Shown here: piece by piece, positions 25,062-37,465 of the stretch
Layout of the letters: each line of letters starts with the position of its first letter
Numbering within the stretch: position 1 is the first letter of the stretch
Source of the DNA: Stercorarius parasiticus
Taxonomy: Eukaryota > Chordata > Aves > Charadriiformes > Stercorariidae
Direction: 5' to 3'
Assembly (NCBI GenBank): GCA_013396915.1
Contig: VWZL01002504.1
Location: 1 to 64,000 of the forward strand
DNA length: 64,000 nucleotides
Made by a program: the position numbers and the translations under genes
Notes under the pieces: model-generated
Database searches by the model: none
What the model was told of the DNA's origin: nothing
Seen by the model: the letters and a program-made list of their open reading frames with translations, nothing else

Positions 25062-25223
25062 CTATCCGTATGGTGGATTACTTGGGTTTTGCTTTTCCTC
25101 AGCATGCTCTAGCAGTGCATGGTGCAGAGATCCAGCCAGGCCCTCAACTACCTTCTCATACTGCTCCAACACGCTACAGAGATCTGCAAAGGTGAATGCT
25201 GCAAACTTGTTCTGGTATCCTGA
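25062..25223 (-). CDS. Terminal coding exon of an unidentified coiled-coil protein
   Basis: On the minus strand a 53-codon frame opens directly after a splice acceptor (pyrimidine-containing tract ending CTCTATAG) and ends in a TAG stop at 25062-25064; an in-frame TAG lies within the acceptor itself. The peptide has strong protein character: an aromatic start (YQNKFAAFTFADLCSVLEQY), then an amphipathic, heptad-like helix (LEQYEKVVEGLAGSLHHAL) with L15, L19, Y22, V26, L29, L33 and L37 spaced 3-4 apart, then a polar tail ending NPPYG. A second acceptor (TCAG) 4 bp inside would start the exon at 25219 and change the entry phase. Neighbours to the right on the same strand include candidate exons at 37.5, 45.6 and 46.4 kb. 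I do not recognise the gene. Weak donor-like sites inside the exon mean it need not be the last one. A coding exon is the best explanation, but homology has not been tested. Confidence 0.55.
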   Translation of the reverse strand, partial: SGYQNKFAAFTFADLCSVLEQYEKVVEGLAGSLHHALLEHAEEKQNPSNPPYG

Positions 25224-25389
25224 CTATAGAGTAAACACAGTTAACACAAATTAGAGCAAAAGGAAAAGTTTTAAAACAGTTTACAACAATTTAGATGCCT
25301 ACAAAAGACTAAAAATCTGAGCCCCCCATCTTTGAGAACTGTGTGCCTACATTACCCTAGCTAACAGGGGGAACTGTCTTTATTCTGAA

Positions 25390-25870
25390 AAGCCTTCAGA
25401 TGCTGGTTTTGTTGACACTACCCTTGCCTGCACCAAGGGAGTTAGCAAGGCTGTGCCTCTGCCCTGGTATCCAAGCTTCCCTTGGCCATACCACAGGTTG
25501 TCCAATGGGGTCTCCCACTTTCCCAGCTTTGATTTCAGCAAAAGGCTGAAATCCACTTGAAATCACAGCTGGTGGCATCTTCACAAGCCTGGGCCCTGGC
25601 CACAATCCAGCACCTTGTTTCACTGCTTTTACAGCTTTGAAAACTGGGATGTAGGCAACCCAACAAGCAAGCTCCCAAGTGCATTGACTCATGAGCGGCC
25701 ACCCATGGTGGCCACTCTTCAAGCCACTGCCGATCTGGCCTCCTTGGGGTCTGCCTCATCTCTCTGTGCCCTTCCTCCGCTCCCTCCTCTCCTGGCTAGA
25801 GTGCGCCATGATCCAAACAGTGCCTGGTGGGATGGCCTCACCTCGAGGTGAAGTGGCCAACACAGCATCT
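25390..25870. other. G+C-richer segment with overlapping open frames, unidentified
   Basis: This ~480 bp block is clearly richer in G+C than its surroundings and has open frames of 74-108 codons in four frames. None shows a recognisable domain. A perfect 12-bp palindrome (CACCTCGAGGTG) lies near its right end. It could be a degraded retroelement, a non-coding exon or a regulatory element. It lies just upstream, in minus-strand terms, of the coding exon at 25223. Confidence 0.3.
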
Positions 25871-28800
25871 CACAACAAATGGCGAAGCATTGAAGCCAAG
25901 GACACTTGGATGTCTAATAGCAAAATATGTTCATGAAGGGGTATGTATGAAGAAGTGACAAATGAATACAGCTGTATTTTCAGTGATTTAGGATTGATAT
26001 ATGACAAAATTTAATTTGTTGCATAATCACATACATTACTGAAATGAACTGCAGACAGAGGACATCTGAGCATTCAAGTGTCAAACTGAAGTGTAGGAGG
26101 GTATCGCAGGTTGATTAACTGATTTTTAAGAATAAAATCCTGCTAGCAAATATATTATAAAAGAACTACATATGTTGAAAATATATTCATTATAACAGAA
26201 AAATCCTACCAACGCAGGCCATCTGCTTTTGACTGATAGGTTTGGTAAACTGTCAGAATATCATGTAAACTGTTACAAATCTCATTTAATGAATATCTCA
26301 AAAACATACATAGCTCACATTACTGGCAAGCTTTTAATGAAAATATATATCGAAGAATCAAACGTGTGAAATCTGAATTTCAATTACTCAATAAGATAAA
26401 GAACAAAGGCTGTAGAAAAACAGCAAGAGCTCCATCTATCCCTTCTGAGATGAATCAAAATCCCTCAAATGATCTAAAAGCCTTGGTTATCAGCTTCTTA
26501 AGAAATATAATTCTTCCATTGCTAACTCCTTTATTATTATACAGCATTTAAAATAACTCTGTAGAGACCAAAAGCAAACTAAAAAGAGAATACAAGTTCA
26601 GCCTCTGTGAATATTTGCAGAAATTCTGTCCAAAAGGCAGGTATCCTCCGCATCCCTTTTCATTATCTGAAATTTTTCATATTTCCCATTACCATCTCAT
26701 TAACATCCCCCAAAACATTATGACAACTTTGCACGGCCCAGTAAAGGAGATCTCTGGTGTCTAACCATGCTCTTTCTGGACTGCTCCTCTACAGAAACTC
26801 AAGCACAGGTGTCTGCAGGACTGGGACCACCAATGTGTGCTTAATAGCTTCTCCCTTTGTTTTAAAAGTTTGTCCAAAAGTTAAAGGCATGTGTTTCTCT
26901 GAACAGGAAAAGCATCTTTATTTTGAATGCATGGAACATTTACCGATAGAACTTCTACCAATACTCAACTGACTTCAGAAATAATCCCTAATTTTCCTGA
27001 ACATTAAAATTACACTGGCATGAAAATGTTAGATTCTAGAGACTTCTCCCTGTGATGGGAGATTACATACACAAAAAGAAAAAAAACCTCTTTTTCCATC
27101 ACAGCATGTCAGTTATAATACATCACAGCCTCCAGCCCTTTTCCAGGCAGCTTTCTTCCCTGACAGGCACCATTATTTCACCCCTTGCTCTCAACCTTGG
27201 CATGGCGAGGTGTGCCAAGCTGGCGTCCACAGCGCAGGGCTGTGGTACAGCATGTGCCCACACAGGTCGCCTTCATGGAAATGCCTACAAATAGCTTAAA
27301 ACTCCAAGAATCCAGTTTCTGTAGAAAAGTAGGCGATATAAAATGAATGTCATGTAGCCTCAGTGTTTTCGCTACGAATTTCAGTCTTACACACTCTGAT
27401 GTTAGCACTGAATGGTGTGATAGCCCCATACATACATTAATAATGACATACAGTGAATGGAGTAGATGCAGGCAGCTGTCAGATTCTATAGAATAACTCT
27501 GGAAAAATGCAAACTGTTACTTATCATGTCTAGAAATTCCACGTCTCCTTTCACAGGTCCTTCCCTCCTAGCTCTCTGTGACGGCAAACAATCTTCTGAA
27601 GGAGGAGAAGAAGCTGCTGCTCCCTCTGAGAGCTGCAGTTGCATTTTGTAGACTATCAGAGCCGGCCATGGTCTCTCCTCACTCTTCTTTGCGTGTATAA
27701 ATGCTTTACTAAGTTCAGTGTTAGTTTCTTGTATAAATCTGTCTTACCCTGCCACTAAGCTGCTACCGTAACGTGAAATTCAACTTTGGTTTTATTTCCC
27801 AGGGTAGGGATAGATTCCAGAATCTCCCCGTATGTATTTTATCGACGGTATTTTTACACCCGTTTTAAATTGCTTTGCTATCCCAAACTGTATTTCACAT
27901 TACCCTGTTTTCAGTTTCTACAGTTCATATGCTTAGCTTTTGAAACACTTTTTCTTTTTACCAAATTGTATTAAAAAAAAAGTTTCTTTTTAGTTACATG
28001 TATTTTCATTAAAGCAGTAATAACGGCAGCAGAAACTCAGAATACTCTAGCCTTGCTAAATGACTATTTGACAGCCTATAATTTCTCTGTCATTAAAATA
28101 CATATTCTAGCACTGAGTTCATGTCGGAAGAATGTTACCCTAAGGAACAGTCTTTTCTCATAGTTTGTAATTTAAGTTTACTTAACACACTGTGCATTAA
28201 AACAAAAAACGGTCAGTTCTGGGAAGAGAAATTCTGATAGAACTGACCATTTAAAACAGTGGGAAGTACAGCTCCTTCTCATAAAGGAATTCCAGAACAC
28301 CCTTCACTGAAAGGGTCTGATTGTTTATGTACAAGTATGTTTTCTTTGGTATTGTTACCGTAAGATAAAATAATTGTTTGCCTTAACACATAATAAATGG
28401 TAAATACACAAGGGACACTGGAAGGCCATGCAATCAGCATTGTGTACAAACTAACTATCAGGACTACCCTTATAAGATATACACAGTGAGGATCTGAAAG
28501 AACGCTTGAAGTTGAATTAAGCAGTCTTCAAGGTTACTTTTTCCAGTAATATTTTTATCCAGTAACATAAATTTTTAAAACCTCTTCTTCTATTCTGCTA
28601 GAAGCAGCTCAACAGAGACTAGCTTCCTCTTCTGCTGTACCTTACAAAACGGCTAGCTAGCAATTATCTAGTCCCAGAAATATCTGCTACTGATAGCCTA
28701 TTAAACTCACATCTTAGAAAACAACAGGAAAACTTCCAAGAGTCCAAAGAACACCTACAGGCCTTGAGAATATGTTGAAATTTGGAGAGGAGGTATGCAG

Positions 28801-29180
28801 CAGCCATTCCATCTCATGTAATTTTCAGAACGAAAAGATGCCTAAGGGCAGTAAACAGCAGAAATTATTTGTTCTTGAGCAGTTATTTTTGTATATAGTG
28901 TTAGGTCTCAGTTTTCTATCCTGTGTAAGACAATCACCATTAAACAGCATCTGAGTGCACTCTAGAAGTGCACACTACAGAACATTACTGCCTTTCACAT
29001 GCTCATCCTAGTATCCCCTGCGGCAGCATACCTTGTCAACTCCAACAGTTTTACTGCTAACAGCGATATTAGTACATATATTTACATTGCTGCATATTTA
29101 GGAAACTGTGGGAAAGATCAAAGAAACAGACCTGTAAGAGTGCTGGGTTCTGCAAAGATATTTCACCCCTGCAAGAGCCC
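25871..29180. other. Unassigned AT-rich DNA
   Basis: No gene or large repeat was recognised. Acceptor-like tracts on the plus strand (near 27154 and 27555) are not matched by good donors. If the coding exon at 25.1 kb has upstream exons to the right, this would be intron. Confidence 0.5.
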
Positions 29181-29570
29181 CTGGAGAAGAGAAGGCTCTG
29201 GGGAGACCTTATAGTGGCCTTCCAGTACCTGAAGGGGGCCTACAAGAAAACTGGGGAGGGGCTGTTTGCAAGGGCGTGTAGCGATAGGACGAGGGGTACT
29301 GGTTTTAAACTAGAGCAGGGTAGGTTTAGATTAGACATTAGGAAGAAGTTCTTTACAGTGAGGGTGGTGAGACACTGGAATGGGTTCCTCAGAGAGGTGG
29401 TGGAGGCCCCATCCCTGGAGACATTCAAGGCCAGGCTTGATGAGTCTCTGAGCAATCTGATCTAGTGAAAGACGTCCCCGCTTACTGCAGGGGGGTTGGA
29501 CTAGATGACCTTTAAAAGTCCCTTCCAGCCCAACACATTCTATGATTCTATGATTCTATGATTCTATGAT
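29181..29570 (+). repeat. CR1 LINE, 3' fragment (~390 bp)
   Basis: It starts at 'ctggagaagagaaggctctg' and runs through 'gagacattcaaggccaggct' to four ATTCTATG octamers, the longest tail in the window. It is about 90% identical by eye to the 23.3 kb copy and in the same orientation. Confidence 0.96.
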
Positions 29571-30386
29571 CACCATGGAAAAGCCACGAGTCCCACAGAC
29601 ATGATTTCACCAACACAGGAGCACCGCAACGCCACACAGCAGCTGCTGACCCCTCTGGGGGTGGGCACGATTCACTTATGACAAACACAAAGCATTTGGG
29701 GCTGGTTTCCTAAACGCTAAAAGTTTTGTAGAGGCAGAAGTGCTGCGATACCCGACGGGTGTGTGGTGCCACCCCCAGCTCCTCGGAGTGCCCCCCACCA
29801 CCATGCAGGTGCAGAACGCACAGACCATTAGCGCTGACATTCCTATTGCAAACTGCTGCAAGTAAAACACATTATTAACCCATATTAATGCAAGCACGGT
29901 AGAAGGAGTAGGAAAAGGGTGGTAAAAGAACGCAAAGCAGATGCTTTGATACTGCATTTTCTTTAACTCCGGAATGTTCAAATTTATTGTGATGGGTAAT
30001 AGTTTCAAAATGTCATAGATATTAGTTTAGAAATAATTCTAGAGCCTTGGTAAAGCTCTCAAAGGGCACAACTGCACCAGTCATTTCATAGAGGGTATCC
30101 ATCAAGAAAAATGATTTTAACCACGAGTACTGTATTTACCACATATTCAGAATATGTTCAGTTATTAACATGTGAATACAAAGAAATAATTGTCATGGTA
30201 TTTTCAAAATAGCCAATGGGGGAAGTAATATTCCCCCTCCTGCCCCTGTATCTGTTTTACTACGGATACCTAGGCACTCAACTGATTTGCTTCTCTTTGG
30301 GGTCGTTTTATTTTAAACTTTACAGTGGGATGATTGAGTGGTATGAAGTGCATTACTGTACCGTCCCTACAAAGGCCGGACTAGAG
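29571..30386. other. Unassigned DNA between two CR1 fragments
   Basis: No recognised feature. A minus-strand open frame of 110 codons (29676-30008) has no motif or splice context and is probably chance. Confidence 0.5.
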
Positions 30387-30828
30387 TCATAGAATCATAG
30401 AATCTTCATGGTTGGAAAGGACCTTTGAGATCATTGAGTCCAACCATACACACACACAAAAAAACCCCCCTACAATCTCTGTCACTAGAGCATGCCCTGA
30501 AGTGCCAAATCTACACGTTTCTTAAATACCTCTAGGGATGGTGACTCAGCCACCTCCCTGGGCAGGCTGTTCCGGTGCCTGACCACTCTTTCAGTAAAGT
30601 AATTCTTCCGAATATCTAATCTAAACCTCCCCTGCTGCAACTTCAGACCATTTCCTCTGGTCCTTTCATTATTCACCTGGGAGAAGAGACCAACACCCAC
30701 CTCTCTGCAACCTCCTTTCAGGGAGTTGTAGAGGGCAATGAGGTCTCCCCTCAGCCTCCTCTTCTCCAAACTAAACACACCCAGTTCCCTTCAGCCTCTC
30801 CTCATATGGCTTGGTCTCCAGACCCCAG
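30387..30828 (-). repeat. CR1 LINE, 3' fragment, reverse orientation (~440 bp)
   Basis: On the plus strand it begins with the reversed octamer tail (TCATAGAATCATAGAATC) and continues through 'tgagtccaacca', 'aaatacctctagggatggtg', 'ctgggcaggctgttcc' and 'cctctcctcatatggctt' to about 30828. A short (AC)n/A/C simple repeat at about 30450-30470 replaces part of the 3' UTR. The residual frame on the minus strand is the CR1 end, not a cellular gene. Confidence 0.95.
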
Positions 30829-32810
30829 ACTAATGTGGTTGTGCTGCTTCTTTTACTGACCCAAGATGGTCAGAGTTACCTGGAGTATCTCTGCACAGCG
30901 ATGCATAGTCCTACATAAATACATCAGATCTACAACTGCAAATTCATTATTAATGCTCTGTACTCAAAAGATTTTGCTAATTAACAGAGCCACCCACTAG
31001 TTCATCATTATTATTTCCTACAGCATTTGTAGATGCCTCTGTTTCCCAGAGCATTCAAGAGAGTAAAACCTAATTAATCTGTGGGGACTTGACGGCAGGA
31101 CAAAGCAGCTGCCAGCTATGCAATACTGCTCTTTCTCCTGGATATTCTTGTTATGCTACTGAAGTCTTAGTCAGGAACAAAGATAATACATAGAGAATTG
31201 CACAGTATTCTAGTAGAAGTTCAATCACTGAAATATGAGGATTATGCAAACGTCTTAATGGCATTACTTACAGAGCTACTGGGGAAGTAGAAATTATTTG
31301 GCAGAGGGAACTAAATTTGCTTTGGAGTAGCACAGTACTTTAGTGGCATAGCCTTGTTTCCAGCCACGGATTAGAATTTTTGCAGATAGCAAATCCTAAA
31401 ACAATAACAACAATAAATAACCCAGGTTTCTTAGGTAATATTTGTAATGCAAAGAGTCCAGAAAGATGCAGTGATGCCCTCATAGATTGTCATCTGATTT
31501 GTATGATGCAGAAGTTACCATGGTAATTCTCAGTTCAATTTTATTAAACCAACAGGTAACATATATGCGTGATCTGCTGTCACTACAGGCCTAGAAGCCG
31601 TCAGAAGTACGGGGCTACACAACTGGTTAAAACAGAAGTGTCCACAGAAGTCTCTTTATAAAGCAGGTTCCAAAATCAGAAGATAATGCTAAATTTTACA
31701 GCAGTATTTGAGTGGCATGCTTTAAAATTACACAAGGATTTGCGAGAGTCTTGTCCAGTGGCTTTTATGTAAGCATCTTCTTATTTTACTCAAAACCAGC
31801 AGAGTGTATCTCACTGAGCCCACCACGTTACTATCAGCGCTGGAGTGTGCCACAGAGAGCTGGCTGGATCTTAGCAGGGTAAGAAAAAACTGGGTGCTCG
31901 GACCCAGCAGGAGATGGTGGCTTACACATACGGTTTGAGGGTGACACACACCTGTGTGGTGGCACCAAAGCCTTTCAAGTCACCCCAGCAGCACCACCCC
32001 GCCAGCCCCACGCCCTGTCCCGGGGGCCTGCACCCGGCAAGTTGTCCCACCACTGTGTTATATATTTTCATCAGGTTTACTGACCAGCTTTTTTGGCTGT
32101 GATCTCAGTTTCTGATGCATGCAAGTTCAAAGGCAGCAGGTTTTGCAATCTGTTCTAAACCTTTCTTCATTTCTGATCTGGTACCTTTTCACCTGACAAA
32201 AGATACTACCCGTACAAACAGTTTTCCACCCAACCTACCCATAGCAAGTTGGATGTCATGCTTAACACTATCATATATGTCAATTTTCCCAAACATGTTT
32301 TCAATACCCGGTTTTCAGAACACAAAATTCCCATTATGTGTATTTCCAGAGGCCATCAACACCTTCATGATGGGCCAAACCTCTGGTCCTGGAAACTGTG
32401 CCTTAAAGAGATGTATGTAACAGGAAAAGACCCTGAACAGGGAAGCAAGAATAAAAACACTTGGAACACGGCTTAGAAAAAAGCACATTTCCTGCCAGAA
32501 TTTAAATGCTGAAAGGTCCCTATCATGTAAGTTGTTAAAGTCAACACTGAAAGTCATTTTGATTGCTTGGATGTATAAAGAAATGGACAATCTCCAAGTT
32601 TCAGGCCGACAGACCAACCTGGGAAGCTTTGGGGCATTGAATTACGTCTAAAACTATTAAACTAGCCCAGCTGCTGTACCATTTCATCTACCAGTCTTCT
32701 CAGTAGCAAGAGTTGAGTCTTATTTGATCATGCAGCAGGGCTGTCCTTCAGAGAAGGAACATACTGATTAAGGTTTTACGATGTCAGGTTTATAATCACA
32801 TCCCTGTTAA
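30829..32810. other. Unassigned DNA
   Basis: No recognised gene or transposon. An acceptor/donor-like core (ACTTAC/GTAAGT) near 31268 is not attached to an open frame. Confidence 0.5.
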
Positions 32811-33082
32811 GAATCAGAGGCCAGTTGAGGCTGGATGGCATCTCTGGAGATCATCTAGTCCAACCCGCTGCTCAGAGCAGGGTCACATACAGCAGGTTGC
32901 TCAGAACCATGTCTAGACAGCTTTTGAGTAGCTCCAAGGATGGAGACTTCACAACCTCTCTGGGCAATCTGCTCCAGTGTTTGACCACCCTCACAGTACA
33001 AAATGTTTGTTCTTATGTTCTTATGTTTGAGTGGAATTTAGTGTGCTTCAGTTTGTGCCCACTGACTCATGTCCTTTCAAGA
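32811..33082 (-). repeat. CR1 LINE, 3' fragment of an older subfamily, reverse orientation
   Basis: It reads 'ggagatcatctagtccaacc', 'tcagagcagggtcaca', 'tctagacagcttttgagtag', 'cacaacctctctgggcaa' and 'ttcagtttgtgcccactga' on the plus strand. These are CR1 3' UTR segments in reverse complement. The octamer tail is reduced to a remnant. A small duplication (TGTTCTTA twice) interrupts it near 33009-33024. Confidence 0.93.
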
Positions 33083-34856
33083 ATAAAGAGTGTGTCATTG
33101 GCATGGTTTGAAAGAGCAGATAAGCATGTAAGAGACAAGACTCCAAAAGATAATTCTAGAGTAATAACTCTTACACACAGCTTTGAATAGTATGCTAGTT
33201 AGGATGCTGTGTGGAGTACTCTAAACATACTTAATTAGAAAAAGAAGGAACCCCATCAGATAACAAGGAAAAAGAAACACAGAGATCTTCCTACTCCTAA
33301 ATTTGATAGATCTTGTAACTGATCCGCTGTGGCTCTTTCAACCACAATTGCATTCTGGATTCTCTCTTTGCGCTATTAATAAACAGAAATGAGCAAGGAA
33401 GGTGCTACCACCTCCCTTCTACAGACCACAGTGGCACTAGATAAAGCTGGTTACCATTATCACTTAAATTATTCGAACTGGAACTTTTGATAGTGGAAAG
33501 ACTGTCTTTTGTTGGAAGACAACTACAAATTCAGAAAGGGCATTACCAACTTTAAAGACTAAATTAAATCAACTAAAATTATTTGGGTGATTAAACAGAG
33601 GCATGTTTTTAAATTATTGGCTCAAATGTCTAAACTTTGTAATAACAAACACAATGATCCATGAATGCAGTAATAAAGGACCTGGAGAAGAAGCTACGAA
33701 AGGTCCCTTTCATCACTACAATAACTCAAAAGGTCTACCGCAAAAAGAATACAAGAAAAGGAACATCACTAAGGGGAATAATGGTTTTACAGTTCTTCTG
33801 ACGTGTTACAAGTATTTCTTTCCCCCCAGCACTATGCAGACTTATTAAAGTCTTTATTTAGGGGTCACAGTAGACAAACTGAGAATTATTTTCAACTTAT
33901 GTGTCAGACAGAAAGAAATTACCTAGGGAAAAGAAATACTGCGTATATGTGTGTATAGATTATACTACACTCCATAAAGAAATATATATCTACAAATATT
34001 TATAGAAATGGGACTGACAAATTTTCTCATTCTAAAGCAAAATTGATTTATTTCTTTATCTAAATGTTAATAAATTTTAATTCTTACTTTAAAGAAATTA
34101 AGAAAACATTACAGTACCAATTATCTAATTATAGGTGCTGAGAATGACAGAAGATGGCAAACTGCAATGTTAAGACAATAGGCCACACGCATACATGCTC
34201 TACTTCCTAGCAGTAATATATAGCAACAGCCTTGTATTTCAACAGTTAGCAACTTGATATGACAATAAAAAGCACCAAATAATCTTCTCGTTACAATCAT
34301 ATGAAATTAGGGTGGAAAGATAGCATGTGTTTTTCTAAAGAGATTGTATTTTATTATTCATTATGCTCCTGCCAAAGAATACAGAATCAAGGAAATACTT
34401 TCATGGTTCCACTTTTGGCATGCTGAATCATAGCTGCCATGGAGAAAGTGTAACAGATTCATGTTCTCAATTGCTTCCCAGAAATTGATGGATAATTGAA
34501 AAAAAAAATAAAATAAAAATCAGTAGTCTTTCTAAGCATCTGAAATGCTGTTGCCACAATGTTATATTGAAACCAAATCACAAAGAGATCATATTCAGAA
34601 ATTTCTCTCCATTACAATTACACAGCCACACAGACAACCCTTCATATCATATCTTTGCTCTGCTTTATGTATAGGACAAACTGGGAAGGGTTACTGATTC
34701 TCAAATAAGACTATTAGTACACACACAGAATTACCGTAATAGAATTATAATGAGGGTACCAGCATTTTTTTCATGTAAATAAGGTTTCTTAATGCTATGT
34801 TTAGCATTTCTGATTTTTGAAAAATGCAATTTTCAAAAAGGGAAATGTGAAATTTC
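33083..34856. other. Unassigned AT-rich DNA
   Basis: No recognised gene or transposon; simple A-rich runs occur near 34500-34520. Confidence 0.5.
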
Positions 34857-35162
34857 AGCTGGAAATGAGCCGGCAATGTATGCTCACAGCCCAAAAGGCC
34901 AACAGCATCCTGGGCTGCATCAAAAGAAGTGTGGCCAGCAGGTCAAGGGAGGTGATTCTCCCCCTCTACTCTGCTCTGGTGAGACCCCACCTGGAGTACT
35001 GCATCCAACTCTGGACTCCTCAGCACAGGAAAGACATGGACCTGTTGGAGTGGGTCCAGAGAAGGGCTACAAAAATGATCAGAGGGATCGAACACCTCTC
35101 CCATGAGAACAGGCTGAGAGAGTCAGGGTTGCTCAGCCTGGAGAAGAGAAGGCTCCGGGGAG
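34857..35162 (+). repeat. CR1 LINE internal fragment lacking its 3' end
   Basis: This piece retains the carboxyl-terminal reverse transcriptase ORF of CR1: 'cccaaaaggccaacagcatc', 'gattctccccctctactctg', 'gagaccccacctggagtact', 'aagaagggctacaaaaatga'-like sequence, and 'gagaagagaaggctccgggg'. In frame it encodes about 100 residues, including [20 protein letters not shown] and [13 protein letters not shown], with no stop. It ends abruptly at 35162; the last ~450 bp, including UTR and octamer tail, are absent. That is unusual because CR1 copies are normally truncated at the 5' end. Confidence 0.95.
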
Positions 35163-37465
35163 CCACTAACATTCACTGGAATGAATCCTTGAGGTCAACA
35201 TTCTTGCATGAATATTTAGCTAATCAGAAGCATGCACTTTTATACTGTAATAAATCTAAACTGTTGTTATTCAACTCCCAAACTCTTAACTAATAATCTA
35301 CAAGCAACACTCGTTGAAAGAAATACCATGTCTTGCACTTTTAGAGATGTAAGTGCCGACAGCACAGCAACATCAAACTGGAAGAGATTTGAATGCCTAA
35401 GTACAAAGAGATGTGAAGTACAATTAAGAGTATTTGTCAACGTAGCTCCCCACTGAAGCACAGCTGCAGTTCACTGGAGCGTAGAAGGACATCATCTTCC
35501 CATACCTGTGCCCGCTGGCAATCATAGGTAACGTATCTTTGGCCTGACCATCATGGCCTTCTGTATGTCCTTACAGATGGAGAAATTGACAGCCTGAGTA
35601 GCATCCCCCATAGACACAGAGAAGGAAACTGCAAGAGGCGTAGGTGAGAGGCTTGTCTGGAATACAATGGAGAAATCTAGTCAATCTTTTCCAAAAAAAA
35701 GCTGAGAACCTGTTATATGAGGAGGGTAAGAGAAAATGGCTGTTTTGGCATGGCAAAAGCAAGCCAAAGGGAGTATGATCCATATGCCATTGGGGGCAGT
35801 GAGGGAGGAGAGACAAGAGACAAAGGAGCATGGCTGGCACAAAAGCAAATGCATATAAACTAGCAACGAAGAAATTCAAACTTCAAGTTAGATGTCTGTT
35901 TCTAACCATAAAAATAGCTGGATTTTGGAAGATCCTTGCGCAAGGTGTCAGCTAGTTTAACCAGAAGATGCTTTCATTCAGGTATTCATCATGCACGGCC
36001 ATTGCTAATTGTACAAGAGGACTAGATAATTTTGATTATTACTTTAGGACCTTAAAACCTCTGTAGTAAAAGAACGTAAGAAATAAAAGTAAAATAGCCC
36101 CAGCGTTCATGTTTCATGCACACAGGTTTTTTTGTATTTACTATTTTAGGAGTCATTCCTTTCCAAAAAGCTGTTAAGCAGAGTTTATGGAGCTCTATGG
36201 TTAAGATGAAAGACAGTGTTCACGAAATAAAAAAAAAAGAAGATAAAAGAATGAAAAATTAGAATTACAAATAACTATGATTTTTTTTAATATACAGTGA
36301 ATAAGAAAGTCTACATAGGGACATTGCATTGATAATATCAAGAAGATAACAGGCCGTTTGGCATTTGTTTTCACTAGACATCAACAGCATATTCAATAGT
36401 TATCTAATATTTCAGTTCATTATAAACCTGCTGGCAACTGTAAGAAATCAAGGTCCCTCCACAAGATCCACAGACATTTGATATAAATTTACAGCTGGAG
36501 GAATTTTTTCTTAGATCATTATTTTACAAAGATAAGATCAAAATTAAAATGCCAGAAAAACGTTGAACATTTTGACATGTGAAACCAGAGGAGACCCTTT
36601 TATATTGAAAGCATTCTATATTTACAGTTGCTTTCAATTAAGATACTAAGTAAGTCAACTTTTCAGTGTGCACATGTATAGGCTTAAGAAGGATTTAAAC
36701 TGCAGTGACAAAAGCAGTTTTGTCTGTACTGCTACAATTTCACCTCCATCCATGAAATAAGTCCAGAAAATTATCTTTCTACAATTACCACTCTCATCTT
36801 CTTCTAAATACTGTTTCAGCATCCCGAACAGTATCACTACTTGGATGAATAAGTTGTAAAGTCCTGAGTGAATTATCAATTCTTACTTACATGTGGTTGG
36901 TGTATTTTTTAAGCATAAGTACCTGCATTTAACTATCATTCCTGGAACTTCCATGGAAAGCCTGCTGTGCAAAATCATGCAGCAGTTAGAAATGAGAAAC
37001 AGTCAATCACAGGCTTTGCCTGGTCTCTTCTGGCAGCAACTTCCACAGCAGGGGCTCCGCTTCTGAGGATGGTTTGCACAGGAAACAAGCCAGGAGTCTC
37101 TTCTACTGTTCTCTGTGGTACATGGCAAAGAATGGTGTGTTTGGCTTTTTTTAAAGGTAGACATTTACAATCTATCAGATGGTTTTGTACGTGGAGAATT
37201 TTCGCTCTGTTCTGATGAGCACAAACTGAAGTTCACAGAGAAAAACTGCGTGGTCATTTGGCCACTCTGCTGTCCATGAAAAGCACTGCTGGTAACTTCA
37301 CAGTAACCACAGAAATCCACTGAAGCACAGGGTAGTTGAGAGCACTCAACTATATCCTTAAGTTAATTCTTAGTATATTTCTTAGTCACGCAAAGCTGTT
37401 TTTCTTATCTGAGGTACAGCAAATGAATTTCATGAAATTACACAGTTACTAAAAACAGTGCTTAC
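35163..37465. other. Unassigned DNA
   Basis: No recognised gene or transposon. The missing 3' half of the 34.9 kb CR1 copy is not found here. Confidence 0.5.

Noticed and set aside
29545..29570. ATTCTATG octamer array resembling a short tandem or CRISPR-like repeat
   Set aside because: This is the standard CR1 3' tail; there are no spacers.
34817..35293. 158-codon plus-strand open frame
   Set aside because: Its central ~100 residues are CR1 reverse transcriptase; the ends are flanking sequence. It is a transposon remnant, not a host gene.
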